The notes: a model not told the origin generated them from the letters alone. A DNA stretch of 64,000 nt from Spinacia oleracea (GCF_020520425.1 NC_079492.1:115913157-115977156); one strand, 5' to 3'; counted from the first letter of the stretch, positions 45,043 to 57,429 are shown. Numbers and translations: made by a program.

Positions 45043-45297
45043 CTTCCTCTGTTCCGGAAATATCGTACCATTTGTTTTTTACACTATTCACACTACGACT
45101 TTGGCCATTTGTTGTGATTCGTACGTAAGAAAATTGTAGTCATGCGAGGTCATGTTAGATTCGTATCGATAAATATTTTCTAAATATTAACTTTTTATAA
45201 TATTCATTTGCACACGATTTGAGATATTAGGAGTCAAAGTAATTATTAGAAGAGTAAAAGTCAACCACAGTGTGATGTTTCCGGAACGGATCGGAAG
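45043..45297. mobile_element. Stowaway-like MITE
   Basis: The left end CTTCCTCTGTTCCGGAAATA and the inverse of the right end (CTTCCGATCCGTTCCGGAAA) are inverted repeats flanked by TA (45041-45042 and 45298-45299). The 255-base length, AT-rich interior and CTTCC-type end are typical of Stowaway elements mobilised by mariner-like transposases. Noncoding. Confidence 0.75.
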
Positions 45298-45299
45298 TA

Positions 45300-45607
45300 T
45301 AAATATTGTACACATATACACTATATTGTATAGATACAGAAATTGACATATATGTAACAATATACCTCTAAAATTGGTATATTTGCGTCCAACTCACATG
45401 TTATCTTTCTCATTTAACTAGCTCATAGATAATTTTTACATTATGTAGGCCGGTGAAATCTTCCTCATTCTTGAGCAAAAACCTATTGAAATCTACATTC
45501 ATCAATCTTGTTCTTCAACAGCCCCACGATATCACGAAATAGGTAAGCACCAGGGTAACACACGTCAAAATATAGTTGACTACCCAAGCACTCCGCCATT
45601 TTTAGAT
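45300..45607. other. Short unassigned stretch
   Basis: This is noncoding AT-rich sequence between the Stowaway-like MITE and the next LTR. I see no feature in it. Confidence 0.4.
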
Positions 45608-46037
45608 TGTGTTTGGGCTCCCAATTGAAAACCAATTGGGCTAGCAGTCCAAAGGCCAAATGGCCTCAACACAACAACATAGCAGCCACTTACCACTCTA
45701 AAAAGGCTATTCATCCACCAACAAGGCCCAAGGCCCAACAAGTAATAAATGACCTATGGGGCATTTATTACACAAACACTATAAATAGGCCGTTAAGGCT
45801 CACACCTCAAGGTACGTCCAATTTATTGCCTTAAAACTACTCTCTAGAAAACTCTCTCTAGATCCGAGCATCGTTCTTACATAGACAAAAGAGGGGCTTT
45901 CCTCGGAAACACCCCCGAGGCTAGTGACTTTATCAATTGTGCAGGTAAATTCGGACACGACTCATTCAAGCAAGCTAGATCTTCCACACCAACGAAACGG
46001 GCCTTCGTACGAAGCCCATTGTTTCAACACCGGAACA
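45608..46037 (+). repeat. 5' LTR of a RIRE2/Tat-like gypsy element
   Basis: A compact LTR of about 430 bases, from TGTGTTTGGGCTCCCAAT (start within two bases) to GGAACA at 46037, followed by a primer binding site. TATAAATAGGCC at about 45780 is a good TATA box, and the CTCTCTAGAAAACTCTCTCT stretch after it resembles a transcript leader. The length and the following primer site fit the RIRE2-like branch of Tat elements. Confidence 0.65.
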
Positions 46038-46040
46038 ATT

Positions 46041-46058
46041 TGGCGCCTTCTGTGGGGA
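46041..46058 (+). other. Primer binding site of the RIRE2/Tat-like element
   Basis: TGGCGCCTTCTGTGGGGA lies three bases after the LTR end. The form TGGCGCC-NTCTGTGGG is common in this group of plant gypsy elements. Confidence 0.7.
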
Positions 46059-46102
46059 AGAACACTTCAAAGCCTTGAGAAATCAGCCACTTTGCTCCAA
46101 AA

Positions 46103-47819
46103 ATGGATAACAACATCGTTAATGACAACGTCAGCGTCCAGACGGACTCAGAGTCCGAAGCAGGGGCGCAACCACAGTCAGAAGCAAGGTCACAGCCGAG
46201 CAGGGCTACCACCGCAGTAACTACTAGACCTCCAATCCCTACTCGGGAAGAACTCACCGCGGCCATAACTATCATGCAAAACTTCCTATTCAACGAGAAA
46301 GAGCAAGGTTTGGAAAATGACCGCCGCGAAGAAAGGAGAACTAGGCGACGGCTGAACATGCCCCCTAGTGAAGAAGTTGCTAGATCTGACCGAGCACTCC
46401 CTCCTATGTCAGGAACCCATCTAACGTTAATGTGGGTGGAAAGTACGTGGGACACGCAGAGAAGGGCTCAGCAGTAGCCAGAATGGTTGGTAGCACCATC
46501 GCCCACTCCACAAGCTCTTCGAAGCAAAATGACCAGTCAGTATACTCGGATCCGAAGCTCGGTACCCAGCAAGTTGAGACCATCGATTCACGAGAGGTTG
46601 GGTGAGTCAAGCAGATCCAGAGATCGACCTGAAGTCAGCAGCCGATCGGCGAGGAGGAGAAGAAGGAGGCATGATCGAACCCCTAGCCCCCTACGCACCC
46701 CCGAGCGTTCCAATGCAGGAACCTCGGCGAATGAGGCTGGGGAAGAGGATCATGACCCCAACATCCTCCCTCATAGAACAGCTGATCATGGAGGAAATCC
46801 CAAAGGTTAGGCTGCCAGCGCACCTAACATACAACAGAACCACATATCCGAGGGACCATGTCATCTCCTACGAGCAGCAGATGTTCCTGAGCCTCTATTA
46901 TGAAGCTTGTTGGTGTAAGTATTTCCCTACTACGCTAACAGGAGTGGCAGGAGAATGGTTCAGATCTCTACCGAAGGGATCGATTGACAGTTGGAAGGAT
47001 GTGAAGGACAAATTCTGCGTGCATTTCGTGAGCAACAACTGCCCCGAACGAACCACCGCTGAACTGACTTCCATTCAGCAGGAGAGAGATGAGAGTCTCC
47101 GAGATTTCATGGCTAGGTTCATGAAAGAATCAACCAACATTCCAAATCTGCAGCCTTATGTGGCAATCTTTGCTTTGAAGCACGCGCTTCAGGAAGGGAA
47201 GTTCCGCGACAAACTGTCGATGAAGAACCCTACCAAGATAGCTGACGTACTCCAAATGGCAGATGCGTTCATCAGAACGGAAGAATTCAACAAAGATGCT
47301 TCAAGGTTGAAAGGTTCCTCGGATCCGAGGGATACAAAAACAAACCAGAGCAAGCCCGAGGGCAGCTCAAGAAAAAAGTAAAAGAAACAGGGTGTAAGAG
47401 ATGGAAGCCCGAAGAAAGACGGGAGAAAGGGTGAACTTCAACCCAAGTACACCGACTACACCCCACTCCCTCTTCCCCGAAAAGAAATTTTCAGCCTCCA
47501 AAAGAATGATGAGAAGTGGAAATGGCTAGGAAAGCTCAGAACCAACCCCCTTCGTAGGAATAAGAACAAGTGGTGCGAGTTCCACGATGACTTCGGCCAT
47601 AACAACGAAAAGTGTAACCAGTTGAAGGAGAACATTGAGGATCTCGTCTGCCGAGGCTACCTCAAACAGTACTTGGCCGACCGAAGGGAGGAAAAGGAAA
47701 AACATACAAATGGCAAGCCACAGGAGCAGCCCCAAAAAAGGATCTACGAGGCCACAGGGCAAAAGAAGAACGACATTCTAGTGGTGTTTGGGGGGCAGAG
47801 GTCCAACTCACCCCAGTAA
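46103..47819 (+). pseudogene. Gag of the RIRE2/Tat-like element, frameshifted
   Basis: The start MDNNIVNDNVSVQTDSESE at 46103 follows the leader closely. The frame changes near 46470 and again near 46740. The retrotransposon gag core (YEACWCKYFPTTLTGVAGEW through FMARFMKESTNIPNLQPYVA) is at about 46890-47170. After a stop at 47380 a further frame carries a zinc-finger-like CEFHDDFGHNNEKC near 47577-47620 and a basic, Glu-rich tail to 47819. Gag forms the particle. Several frame breaks show this copy is dead. Confidence 0.85.
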
Positions 47820-49082
47820 GAAACACTTAAGAGCACTCTCCCACCAAGTCAACTTCAGCGATGTAGGGGAGAAGGAGCCCCATCCTCCGAACATGACCTT
47901 CATCGCTGATGATTGCGGCAGAATCCAATACAAACATGAGGATCCATTGGTGATATCCATTGATCTCAACAACCACAATGTTCATAGAGTATTGGTCGAC
48001 GGGGGAAGCGTCGTGAACATCATCTTTAGAAACTGCTTTTAACAGTTGATCCTCGAGGAAGGAGAGGAGTCGCTAATGAAGGTCACCTACCCATTGATCG
48101 GATTCAATGGCTCTGCGGCAATTCCCCGAGGAAAGATCACCCTGCCAGTCACAGTTGGCCGAGGCCAAGCGGCGAGGAATATCCCAGAGGAATTCTTAGT
48201 GATGGATTGCGATTCAGTATACAACGTCATCATGGGACGAATCATGATTCACAAAATGCAAGGAATCCCATCCACATACCATCAGATGATGATATATGTC
48301 TCGGACGCAGGCTTCGCTGAGCAATTAAAGGTGATCAAGAAGTCGCAAGAAGAACTTGCCACATTGTCATCTAAAAGCCAAGGCTAGGAGACAGTTCTGA
48401 AGATGAAGAAGATAAGCAAGATCTCTCGAGGGGGGAAAAAGAGGCGAAGAGGAGAAAGGCCGGATCGAGCAGTCTGGTGAAACCCCCAGAGGTTGAAGCT
48501 CGGCCCGAAACCCCTTCTCCCGAGCCAGATCAAGAAATGGAGGATATCTTCCTCGAATATGATTCAGACAGGAGTGTCCGAATAGGCAAAGGCCTAAGCT
48601 CGAATCAATTTGATCCAAATGCGAAGGGATCACAAAGACATTTTTGCATGGTCGGCGGCTGACATGCTAGGAATAGATCCGAAGATGATCTGTCACAAGC
48701 TGGATGTCAATGTCGAAGCTCGGACAATCAAACAGAAGAAGAGGAACTATTCTTCGAAGAAAAACAAAGCCATCGCCGAAGAGGTGAAGAAACTGCAAGA
48801 GGCAGGCTTCATCGACCCATACATGTACACCAAGTGGTTGGCCAATGTACGTGGTGATGGTCAAAAAAGCAAACGGCTCATGGCGCATGTGCGTAGACTT
48901 CACAGATCTGAACCGAACCTGCCCAAAAGATTGTTACCCTCTGCCGAGTATAGATCAATTGGTAGACTCTACAAGTGGCCACGTTGCTGAGCTTCATAGA
49001 CGCCTTTTCAAGGTACCATCAAGTGTTCATGCACCCCCATGACAGGGCAAAGACTGCATTTATCACAAGTGCAGCAGTGTTC
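47820..49082 (+). pseudogene. Protease and partial reverse transcriptase of the RIRE2/Tat-like element
   Basis: The protease region contains VLVDGGSVVNIIF near 48000, the DGGS/DTGS-type active site of this group, and MDCDSVYNVIMGR near 48200; a TAA stop lies at 48040. Reverse transcriptase begins near 48615 (HKDIFAWSAADMLGIDP). It continues with frame changes through ANGSWRMCVDFTDLNRTCPK (about 48860-48920), CYPLPSIDQLVDS, and near 49000 SRYHQVFMHPHDRAKTAFI. It is cut at 49082 by an inserted LTR, before the catalytic YVDD box, and does not resume in the window. Confidence 0.85.
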
Positions 49083-50190
49083 TGTTAGGTTATGAAAAAT
49101 ATAAACAATATATTTCATGCGGAAAAACCATAAAGCCAGGAATATAAATTCTACTAGGATTCGAATAACTAAATCCATTAGGATTCTAGTTAAATTATTT
49201 CATTAGAATTTTACGTTTAATCAAATACCTAAGTATTTCAGATTTAACTAAACTATCCCATTTGAGTAGAATTAGGAAAACGCGATTACTTGACAACGAA
49301 GTAATCCTAACAGGCCAAGGTAATGGCCGTGTAGCTCGCATAGCCCGCAGCACGCAGGCCCAAGGGCGCTGCTGCTTGCTCGCTGGCCTAAGGGTGCTGG
49401 CAACATATATGCATGCGGCCCACTAGGGCGCTGTTGTTTCTCGACCTGCCTTGCTCGGCCTGCTCTGCGCGCGCGGGCTTGCTGGGCGTTGGGCCTGGCT
49501 TTGCGCTGGGCCTTGCGTCTTGCAAGCTCGTCCGTCGATCGTTCGTACGTCGCGCTTCCGATTCGTTTTCCGATTCCGGAATTCATTTCCGATTCGAACA
49601 AATATTTAATATTTCCGATTCCGGAATTTATTTCCGATTCGATCAAATATTTAATATTTCCGTTTTCGGAATTTATTTCCAATTCCGGTAATATTTCCGT
49701 TTCCTGCAATATTTCCAATTCCGGTAATATTTCTATTTCCGATAATATTTTCCGATACGTACCATGTTTCCGTTTCCGGCAACATCTACGACTTGGATAA
49801 TATTTATATTTTTGTCATGATCCATATTTCCGTTTCCGGCAATATCATCATTTCCGGAGCATTCTATATTTTGCCTTTTAACGATTTCAGCTACCACTGG
49901 AACTGAGATCCGTCGTTTCCGAATGTTCATAAATAGAGTATTTAATGAATAATATATTCACTTAAATACTTGATCCGTTCACGCACTATTTGTGTGACCC
50001 TACGGGTTTAGTCAAGAGTAAGTTGTTGATTAATATTATTAATTCCACTTGAACTGAAGCGACCTCTAGCTAGGCATACAGCTCACTTGATCTCACTGAA
50101 TTATTAACTTGTTTAATTAATTAATACTGAACCGCATTTATTAGACTTAGCATTGAATGAATACTTGGACCAAGGGCATTATTTCCTTCA
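49083..50190 (-). mobile_element. LTR (3' LTR, minus strand) of an unclassified LTR retrotransposon inserted in the RIRE2-like RT
   Basis: Read on the minus strand it runs from TGAAGGAAATAATGCCC at 50190 to CATAACCTAACA at 49083. It is preceded by the purine-rich AAGGACAAGTGGGAGAC (50207-50191), which fits a polypurine tract. The interior has a GC-rich block (about 49320-49545) and a dense run of TTTCCGATTCCGG-like units (about 49555-49860). A plus-strand copy of the same LTR begins at 63634. Only a short piece of internal sequence follows (to about 50450), without coding motifs, so the superfamily cannot be told; a large non-autonomous element is likely. Confidence 0.7.
49555..49860 (-). repeat. 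TTTCCG-rich degenerate repeat in the LTR
   Basis: Units such as TTTCCGATTCCGGAATT, ATTTCCGTTTCCGGCAA and AATATTTAATATTTCCG recur more than fifteen times at irregular spacing. The beginning of the same tract is visible in the other LTR copy, inverted, at 63950-64000. Confidence 0.75.
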
Positions 50191-50207
50191 GTCTCCCACT
50201 TGTCCTT

Positions 50208-50958
50208 AGGGACAAGTGTGCATTGCCTAATTCCTTTGTCGCTTGATGCCTGCTCATGAACATAAGGTAAGAGTAGTCATCCTTATTATGTCAAGAGGTA
50301 TTTCTCGGTTTCAGAGTTCAACTGATCAAATAAACAGATAATCATAGCCTATGATTCATCTGAGCACGTCCATGCATTTGCGAAATTTCTTAAGGCAAGA
50401 TCTCAATATGACAACTATGATTAGGAATCATAGTATATATTGACTTACAATTAGACATGTGCATGGGTCTACGACCCGACATAGTATTTGTTGGACCCGC
50501 CTATTTTTTAGGGTCTCAATCCAATTATTTAAGGCCCGTTAAATTCGGGGCATATCTTGATCCAGATGTTTAAAAATGGGCCTATTTGCAATATTTTTAG
50601 ACCTAGACCCGGTCTCGATCTGACTCATGGACCATTCAATTACTAAAATAAGTAAATATATTTTTAACTTGTTTTTAGGCATATTTGACATTAGATTGAA
50701 AGGGAAATAATATGTATTAACTTATGATAATTTTTAAAAAATATGTATTAATTTATGACATTTTTATATGAATATGATGGCAAATGATATTCAAGTTAAT
50801 GGCCTAAATAATTGTAGAGACAAAAAAGGTTGAAAATCAATTCACAAACCCATTTCGATTCGCAGACCCGCTAAATCCATTGGATCTGAGTAGGGATCTA
50901 AAAATTCATACCTAGTTGATTTGGGTCCAGATGAAAAACATGGGTTAGGGTTTCACTA
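50208..50958. other. Internal LTR-element remnant and unassigned sequence
   Basis: The first about 240 bases (CTTAGGGACAAGTGTGC, GAGCACGTCCATGCATTT) look like noncoding internal sequence adjoining the minus-strand LTR. From about 50453 a different sequence starts (GACATGTGCATGGGTCTACG) with many GACCCG and GGGTC phrases, possibly an old hAT-like repeat, but I could not pair its ends. No coding sequence. Confidence 0.4.
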
Positions 50959-51190
50959 CACTACAACAAAAACATTAATTAATAGCGCTTTTTTCAATGA
51001 ATGACAACGCTTTTAAAGCGCTGTTAATTAGCAGCGCTGTTAAAAGAATGACAACGCTTTTTAAAAGCGCTGTCATTTTTTCTTCATTTAGTAGCCTTCA
51101 ATATATAAGCGCTATTAAAGCTTCAGTATGGCGGGAAAGTTTATGATTAATTTAATTTAAATTAATTAATAGCGTGTAACTAAAAATCGT
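50959..51190. promoter_or_regulatory. CACTA terminal and subterminal repeats
   Basis: The end CACTACAACAAAAAC is followed within 200 bases by repeats of AGCGCT and TGACAACGCTTTTAAAGCGC in both orientations, for example near 50985, 51010, 51028, 51050 and 51110. In En/Spm-type elements such subterminal repeats are bound by the element-encoded accessory protein. Confidence 0.7.
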
Positions 51191-51535
51191 TGTTGTTTAA
51201 GTGCATTTTAAAATTTTTACCGGGCTCTTTTTAAATTTTAATTTTTAATTATTAAATACCTGTAATAAAATATAAAAATATTTTATAACCTACAAATCAA
51301 ATTGAATATATATAAGATCCAACTTCATTTCTATCATATCAAATAAACGTCTCGATGTCTCATACATAACTTAAAATCATATATGCCTAAATACACAGTA
51401 AAATAAAAACACACTAGAAAACAGAAAGAAGTATCCTTGTCATACAGTACTTCTTTTAATTTCAAACCAATAAAATAAAATTAAAACGTTCTAGAGAAAT
51501 TCTACTCGAAAAACATAATTAATACATCACAATAT

Positions 51536-54500
51536 TCACACGAGAAGAACATGACGCGTCCATTGAGCTCTGACTTCATCAATTTGTCCTTGATCATAAT
51601 TCGGAACATTGCAATCATGAATGTACTACAAAATGAGAAAATTAACATAATTAGTGACAATCCATATAATAATGTCTAGGCTTAATTGAACAAAGAAAAA
51701 TACATACATCTTCAAATATTCGAGTTTGCTTATGGTCGATGATCTCTTTCATGTATCTCATGACATAATATCCAGAATCCATGACATTCTTTTGCCTAGG
51801 ACACTACAAAGGCAAAATACAATCAATTACTTTCGAATACTTTAAAAAACAAATAAAAATTGCAATAAACATAAATCATAGTACATACTTGTATCTGTAT
51901 CCACTTGGTGCTCATTTTAATTTTCTTCAACAATCCTTTTTCAGTACGAAAGCCAAAAAGTGCTCTGCAAAGAAAACCAACATATATTATACATCTATAC
52001 AGAGACTTAGTTCCAGTGCCAGAAATGGGAGTTTAGCTCAACTAGAAGCTGCGTCTGCACACTATACGACAACATATATTATACATCTTTGGGTCAAATG
52101 GGTTAACCATGTGTACTTAAGAGGAAAGGATTGGAAGGTTTATGTTCCATCTCCCTCGGTGAGCTGGTACTGGAGGCAACTATATCATGTCAAAGACAGA
52201 TTTAGAGGAGGATACAATGGAGACAAATGGGGTTTTGATAGGAAAGGGTACACTACCTCAAGTGGTTATAGGTGGCTAAGGGAACAACAACCTCTTGTGA
52301 ATTGGGCTAGATGGGTTTGGAATAGATTTAACATCCCCAAACACAGCTTTCATTGTTGGCTAGTGATGTGGGGAAAGGTGCAAACCAAGGACAGATTAAG
52401 GAAAATGGGATTGAATGTGGACACAAACTGCCCTCTCTGTGCAGACCACCCTGAGACAGTGGATCATGTATTCATTCACTGCAAATATGCACAAACCTGC
52501 ATGCAACAGATGAGCTTCAAACTGAAGCTCAACCTCCCTGGAGGCAGTCTGCAGGCCCTGAGCTGCTGGCTTCAGAAACCAGTTAAAAACAAGTTCAGAC
52601 AGCAGGTGGTTCAGTGTGTAGTCTCAGCAATGTTATATCAGCTTTGGAAACAGAGGAATCAGGTTGTTTCGAATGGATGTGTGGCCAGACATGAGGGACT
52701 CGTGTGCCTGAATCAGTAACGCAGTAGCCACATAATTTGTAGATAATCCAACATTCAGTCCGATCTTAGAGTCATGCACTTGAGCTTGCTAGGTTGTACT
52801 TCTCTTAAGGAGCTTATTAGGTTGTACTGCTCTTAAGCTTAAGGAGCTTCTCATTGACGCTGTTGATGAACATGCACTTGAGCTTATTAAAAAGCTCTCT
52901 GGGGTGACAAGTCTACAGTTTGGAAGACCTGATTTAAGTTTCACTTTTCTGTTAATCAATCCTTCTTAGAAAAGGGATCAGCATTTAACCAATCAAACCA
53001 GAAAAACAACAATCTAATCACAACAAATTCCTTCAAAAAATTGAAATCATCGCATTTCGTAGACTTGAGCTAGATGATGACAGGAAAGGTTAGTCAAAGT
53101 AGCTGTAGTGGTATCTAAGGTCATGCTAGGACATGCTCACAGACTAAGAGAAGAGTCACAGCTTACTTACAGAAGCTAAGCAGCAAGCAAGACACGATTT
53201 AGCTCAATTGTGTTGGAACTTGGGATGTATCAATTGCTCTTTGTTGGAATCAGTTTATTAACTGTATATATTTTGTTCTTTGTTGGAATCAGTTTCAGTT
53301 CGTGTCTAAACTTCTTGATATAAGGTTTATAGAGTATTGGAAATAGAAATATTTATGCTTACCTTTCTACAATCTTACGCAAATCATCTTGAACTCCTTT
53401 CCCTGTGCCCTTGTACTTTTCATTGTTTAGAGGATCCAGAAAATACACAACATCATTGTACGGATCAATGACACACAACACCCAATGGCGCCTGTATAAT
53501 AAGATGTAATAGGACAATATTAATAATTAAACACAATACCATAAGGGACAAATACAATTACAAAAAACTTAAGAAACACTATACCCATCATTATACGGTG
53601 CTAAGAAGACTCTTCCTTTGGTTGCCCCAACTGTCGTCAATGTATTCTTGATGTACTCAGAACGGGATATTTGATCCTCTTGAATTTTCCTTATCTCCCA
53701 CTTCTTAACTTGTGGTGCAGGAGATATTCCAGATGGGCATAGAAAGCCAAATAAACTGATTACTCCTCTCATTTGGCAGAAATGATGCAATAACCTACCA
53801 ATTCATCATAAAAAGTAAATTACAAACACTAGATATACTAAATAAATCATAAAACATATTATGAACCAAAAACCAAATAGAACTCACGACATGTAAGTCA
53901 ACATATGATAATCTCTGATTTGTGCTTGGGCTAGGAATTGAAAAATCTCCCCTCGGCCAACACTGATTTGCTTATTTTTACCGGGAACTCCTATGTCAAT
54001 AAGGATTTGAACTTGCTCGTCGTGGTTCATCTTCAAAGTGTACTTGTGCATGATTTGAAGATCAGGAGAAAGTCTATCAGGTAAAGGAACCACCGTTTCA
54101 TGGTTTTCATCCAACTTTTGCGGTTGGAACTCGGACGACGCATGAGAGGAATCATCTTTAAAGGCAGCAAGGGGTTTCTCCTTCGAATTCAGTTTTCTGA
54201 CGATGTTATTTGATGGAGAAGCTTTATTATTTTTATCTTTGCATTTTGGAGAACCTTTATCCTGTGAACACTTGTAAACCAAGCTCTAATTATTATATCA
54301 AACAAGCAAAAACACATGTTGAAATTTTATAGACAGAGGAGGCCAATATACAGTCATATAGAAAGAATAACAAGATTAACTTTATACCGGGTTATCCACA
54401 ATAATGAGTTCTGTAGACCACAAAACAATTGTCCCTATTGCTTCTTTGATGATGGATGCTTCACCATTATCGAGAGGCACGGGCAAAGGTGTGAGTTCCT

Positions 54501-57264
54501 CGGTTGTGTAGTCAATACCAACTCTCATGTAGCCTGGTGGTAGTGACGCGTTGTGTACCACAGAACCGTTGTTGACATTATGCACCTTTCCCCTAGCGAC
54601 CACTCTATAACTCGGATCGGATAAAGCGAACTGGCATGCAATTATTCCCTACACAACACTAGTATTTTATCATAGAAAAGAGCATCAAACTGTAATATGG
54701 AACATGTGAAAAGGGGATACCAAGGGAGGAACAAAACACCAAACTGCAGCAAGTTCAAGTTCTTCACTGATGAAAATACTTACTAAAGCCTTCATAGCTT
54801 TAAGTCAATCAAATAATAAAGTGAACTCATTGTTTGAGGCAGATTACAGAATGCTGTAAAAACTCAGGAAACCACTATTATTAGTGCTATAAAAACTCAG
54901 GAAACCACTAATCAACATAGAATTTCGGCCATATTTTACTATAACAGACTAATAAGTTCAATTAAACCATTTATCCAGAAAAATTTATCAATTCAGGGCT
55001 AATAAGTTCAATCAAACTCAGTTTCAAGGCAAGTGAGTAAAAAGATGACCAAATATTAATAATAGAGTACAGTAAGTGGAGTTCAGTTACAAAGAGTTCC
55101 AAAAGTTCGCTGGCGTGCATGAAAAGAATAGGGCCGAAAAACTTGTCTTCCAGAGTAAAACATTCATATTTAGTGTACTGGAAAGATGGAAAAAACGGGA
55201 AGTTGTTACCACGGGAATACGAGTACATTTGCTACTTTTCGGAACAACCTCATTGGGGCATCGATCTTCAATAATCTCATCCTCACAATGTGTCCTGTTT
55301 TCCTTAGACTTTGAAACTTTGAATTTTAGAGCAACTTCATCAGGCCTTCCATCTACAACAATCTCTTTCTCACGAAGCCTCTTGTTTTCCTTAGACTTTG
55401 AAGTTTTCAATTTCAAAGCAACTTCATCAGGACTTCGTTCTGCGACAATCTCCTCCTCACGGTGTCTCTTTTTTTCCTTTGACTTCAAACTTTCAAATTC
55501 CAAAGAAACTTCATTAGGGCTTCGATCTTCAACAATCTCCTCCTCATCACAATGTCTCTTTTTTTTCTTGGGCTTTGAAGTTTTCAATTCAATCATTTCA
55601 CGTTCCAATGACTTCACACGTGCAACCATTTCAGCCATCTTATCTAAGCAGACTTCCCTTGAAGGCAATTTTCCGTAGTAACTTATAGGTGTTACTCCAG
55701 CACCAACAGCCCTTACTCGACCACCACCCTCTTTTTTTTGCAAAGCCCTCTGTAGTACATCGTCACGTCCTTTATCAACAAACTCACCTTGAGATGAACG
55801 ATGCATTAGGTCATCCTGTAACACATTAGAACCAAATAAGAGTACAGTCCATAGACATTAAAATCACTATACGATTAAATACATACGTTAAAAAACAAAG
55901 GACAAATTCATACAATTCGATCAGCCACTTCTTTAGCTGAAGGTACAATGTTCTTATCTTTGTCAGTTCTCATAAGTTTCCACAATTGGCCACGACCTAC
56001 AGATGTTACAATTTTACCACCTGGTTCTGCTCGAATTTTTTTAATCTAAAAACAAAACAAAACTAAATGTTAGTTCAATTACATGGAATAGTTATATAAT
56101 GTAAATATAATAACTTTAATACATACCACATCTTGTTCAAATCTAGCACAACCTCTTCGTCCTTTCCTTTGAGGATAGTCATTATTACTTGCACGTTTTC
56201 GATTAGCCTCACTTTTTTCCTAGTCAAGCAAGCATTAATAATTACAGCAACATCAAATAGTAAGTTTTATTATTCAAAAATCTAAACTAATTATCATATA
56301 CTTTGTTGGTTCCTTAATTAGTCTCTTATAGGCGCAATATATATTGAATGTGAAGCAATATACTATGGATGTTGTTTTATTAGTTTAACAAACTCCATGG
56401 ATGCAACTTGAGGAGTGGGGACTTAAAGGAAGCCATGTAATGCATAACAACTGAGGGGGAAGCATAATGAGAGTACTTTGAATTATTGTTCTACGACAAG
56501 ATTTGCGTTAAATTTTCTTGTTTAGATTATGCCGGCAAATATTATTATAAATAACATTGCTAATTTGCTTTCATGTGAAGGTGAAGGGGCTAATTTGCTA
56601 CTTATCCCTGTCTGAAATCAACTAGAAAGGAAATATATACCTGAAATTCATCAGAAAGACGACTTTTCACAAACTTTTTCCAATGGATGCTATCAATAAA
56701 GTCATATTTCTTAGGTGGCTTTTCTCGCAACTTCCCATGTTGATCAAACAACCAATTTCTTGATATATCAGATTTGAAGTTACTCCAACACCGCCCTCCT
56801 TTCTTTAGAAACCAGGATTTCTCTCTCTCGCTAACCCTAAATGTTATCTGCATTAAAGTAATAATAGAATTAAATCAAATTATTCACAAGGGTTAAACAT
56901 ACATCTCAATTTTCAGTAATAGAGTAAAGAATATTACTGAGAGATCCTCAAAAAGAGCATCCTTCAAACTTTTAGGAACTTTGTGCCAATTGTCGTAGAT
57001 GATAGGGACATCCTTGTGGATGCTATCCCCCCAATAACTCATCAATTTATCACTATCAGTCCCGATTGGTAGCCCATTGGCATTCCACTGAACATCGAAT
57101 CTCACACCTCTATTTCTAGCTCGAACCAATGGAGCCATCCTAGTAGCACCACGACCTTTATCCTCTTTTCCCTTATAAGAAGGGAGGCCATCTCCACTAT
57201 CAGATTCATCGCCACCTCGTTCTTGGTCAATATTTAAAGAAGCCATTAATCTGGAAGAAACCAT
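51536..57264 (-). CDS. CACTA accessory protein (Transposase_24, DUF8039, Ulp1-like peptidase), 12 exons
   Basis: Exons on the minus strand, all with GT-AG junctions: 57264-56938, 56847-56641, 56219-56127, 56045-55914, 55815-55210, 54648-54388, 54261-53888, 53794-53585, 53491-53363, 51964-51889, 51803-51708, 51626-51536. From Met at 57246 (an in-frame Met also lies at 57264) the frame is continuous for about 830 residues. Exons 1-4 form the Transposase_24-like region (IIYDNWHKVPKSLKDALFED). Exon 5 is a Lys/Glu-rich probable coiled coil with repeated segments. Exon 6 is DUF8039-like (VVARGKVHNVNNGSVVHN, MRVGIDYTTEELTPLPVP). Exons 8-11 form a C48/Ulp1-like fold (GRHWVLCVIDPYNDVVYFLD, then CPRQ). 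The expected catalytic Cys is Ser (DSGYYVMRYM, codon at 51774-51776). The last exon has a one-base shift and stops after about ten residues. Proteins of this type bind subterminal repeats and help transposition. Confidence 0.75.
52070..52719 (+). pseudogene. LINE ORF2 C-terminal fragment in an intron of the CACTA gene
   Basis: The plus strand reads LWVKWVNHVYLRGKDWKVYV, SVSWYWRQLYHVKDRF and then the zinc-binding reverse transcriptase tail FHCWLVMWGKVQTKDRL, CPLCADHPETVDHVFIHC, to a stop at 52717-52719. This is the region after the RT core in plant L1-like elements, so the copy is strongly 5'-truncated. It lies between exons 9 and 10 of the minus-strand CACTA gene, inverted relative to it. A 19-base phrase with AACATATATTATACATCT occurs both at about 51979 and at about 52066, next to the 5' junction. 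The LINE 3' tail is not clear. Confidence 0.75.
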
Positions 57265-57429
57265 GAAAATTTGTAAGTTTAACTTTTAAAAGAGCTTTCC
57301 AGTCTCATACTTTGTGACGAAATTACACTGATCTATTACTTGGTTGAATCAGTAGATAAGCTGTTGGTTATATATCATACAGTATCTCAATCTGAATCTG
57401 AATATCTGAATCTTAACTGAAATTGTAAC

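Noticed and set aside
49272..49718. Minus-strand frame of 148 codons with repeated SEINSGIGNIKYL-like units
   Set aside because: It is the translation of the TTTCCG-type DNA repeat and GC-rich block in an LTR.
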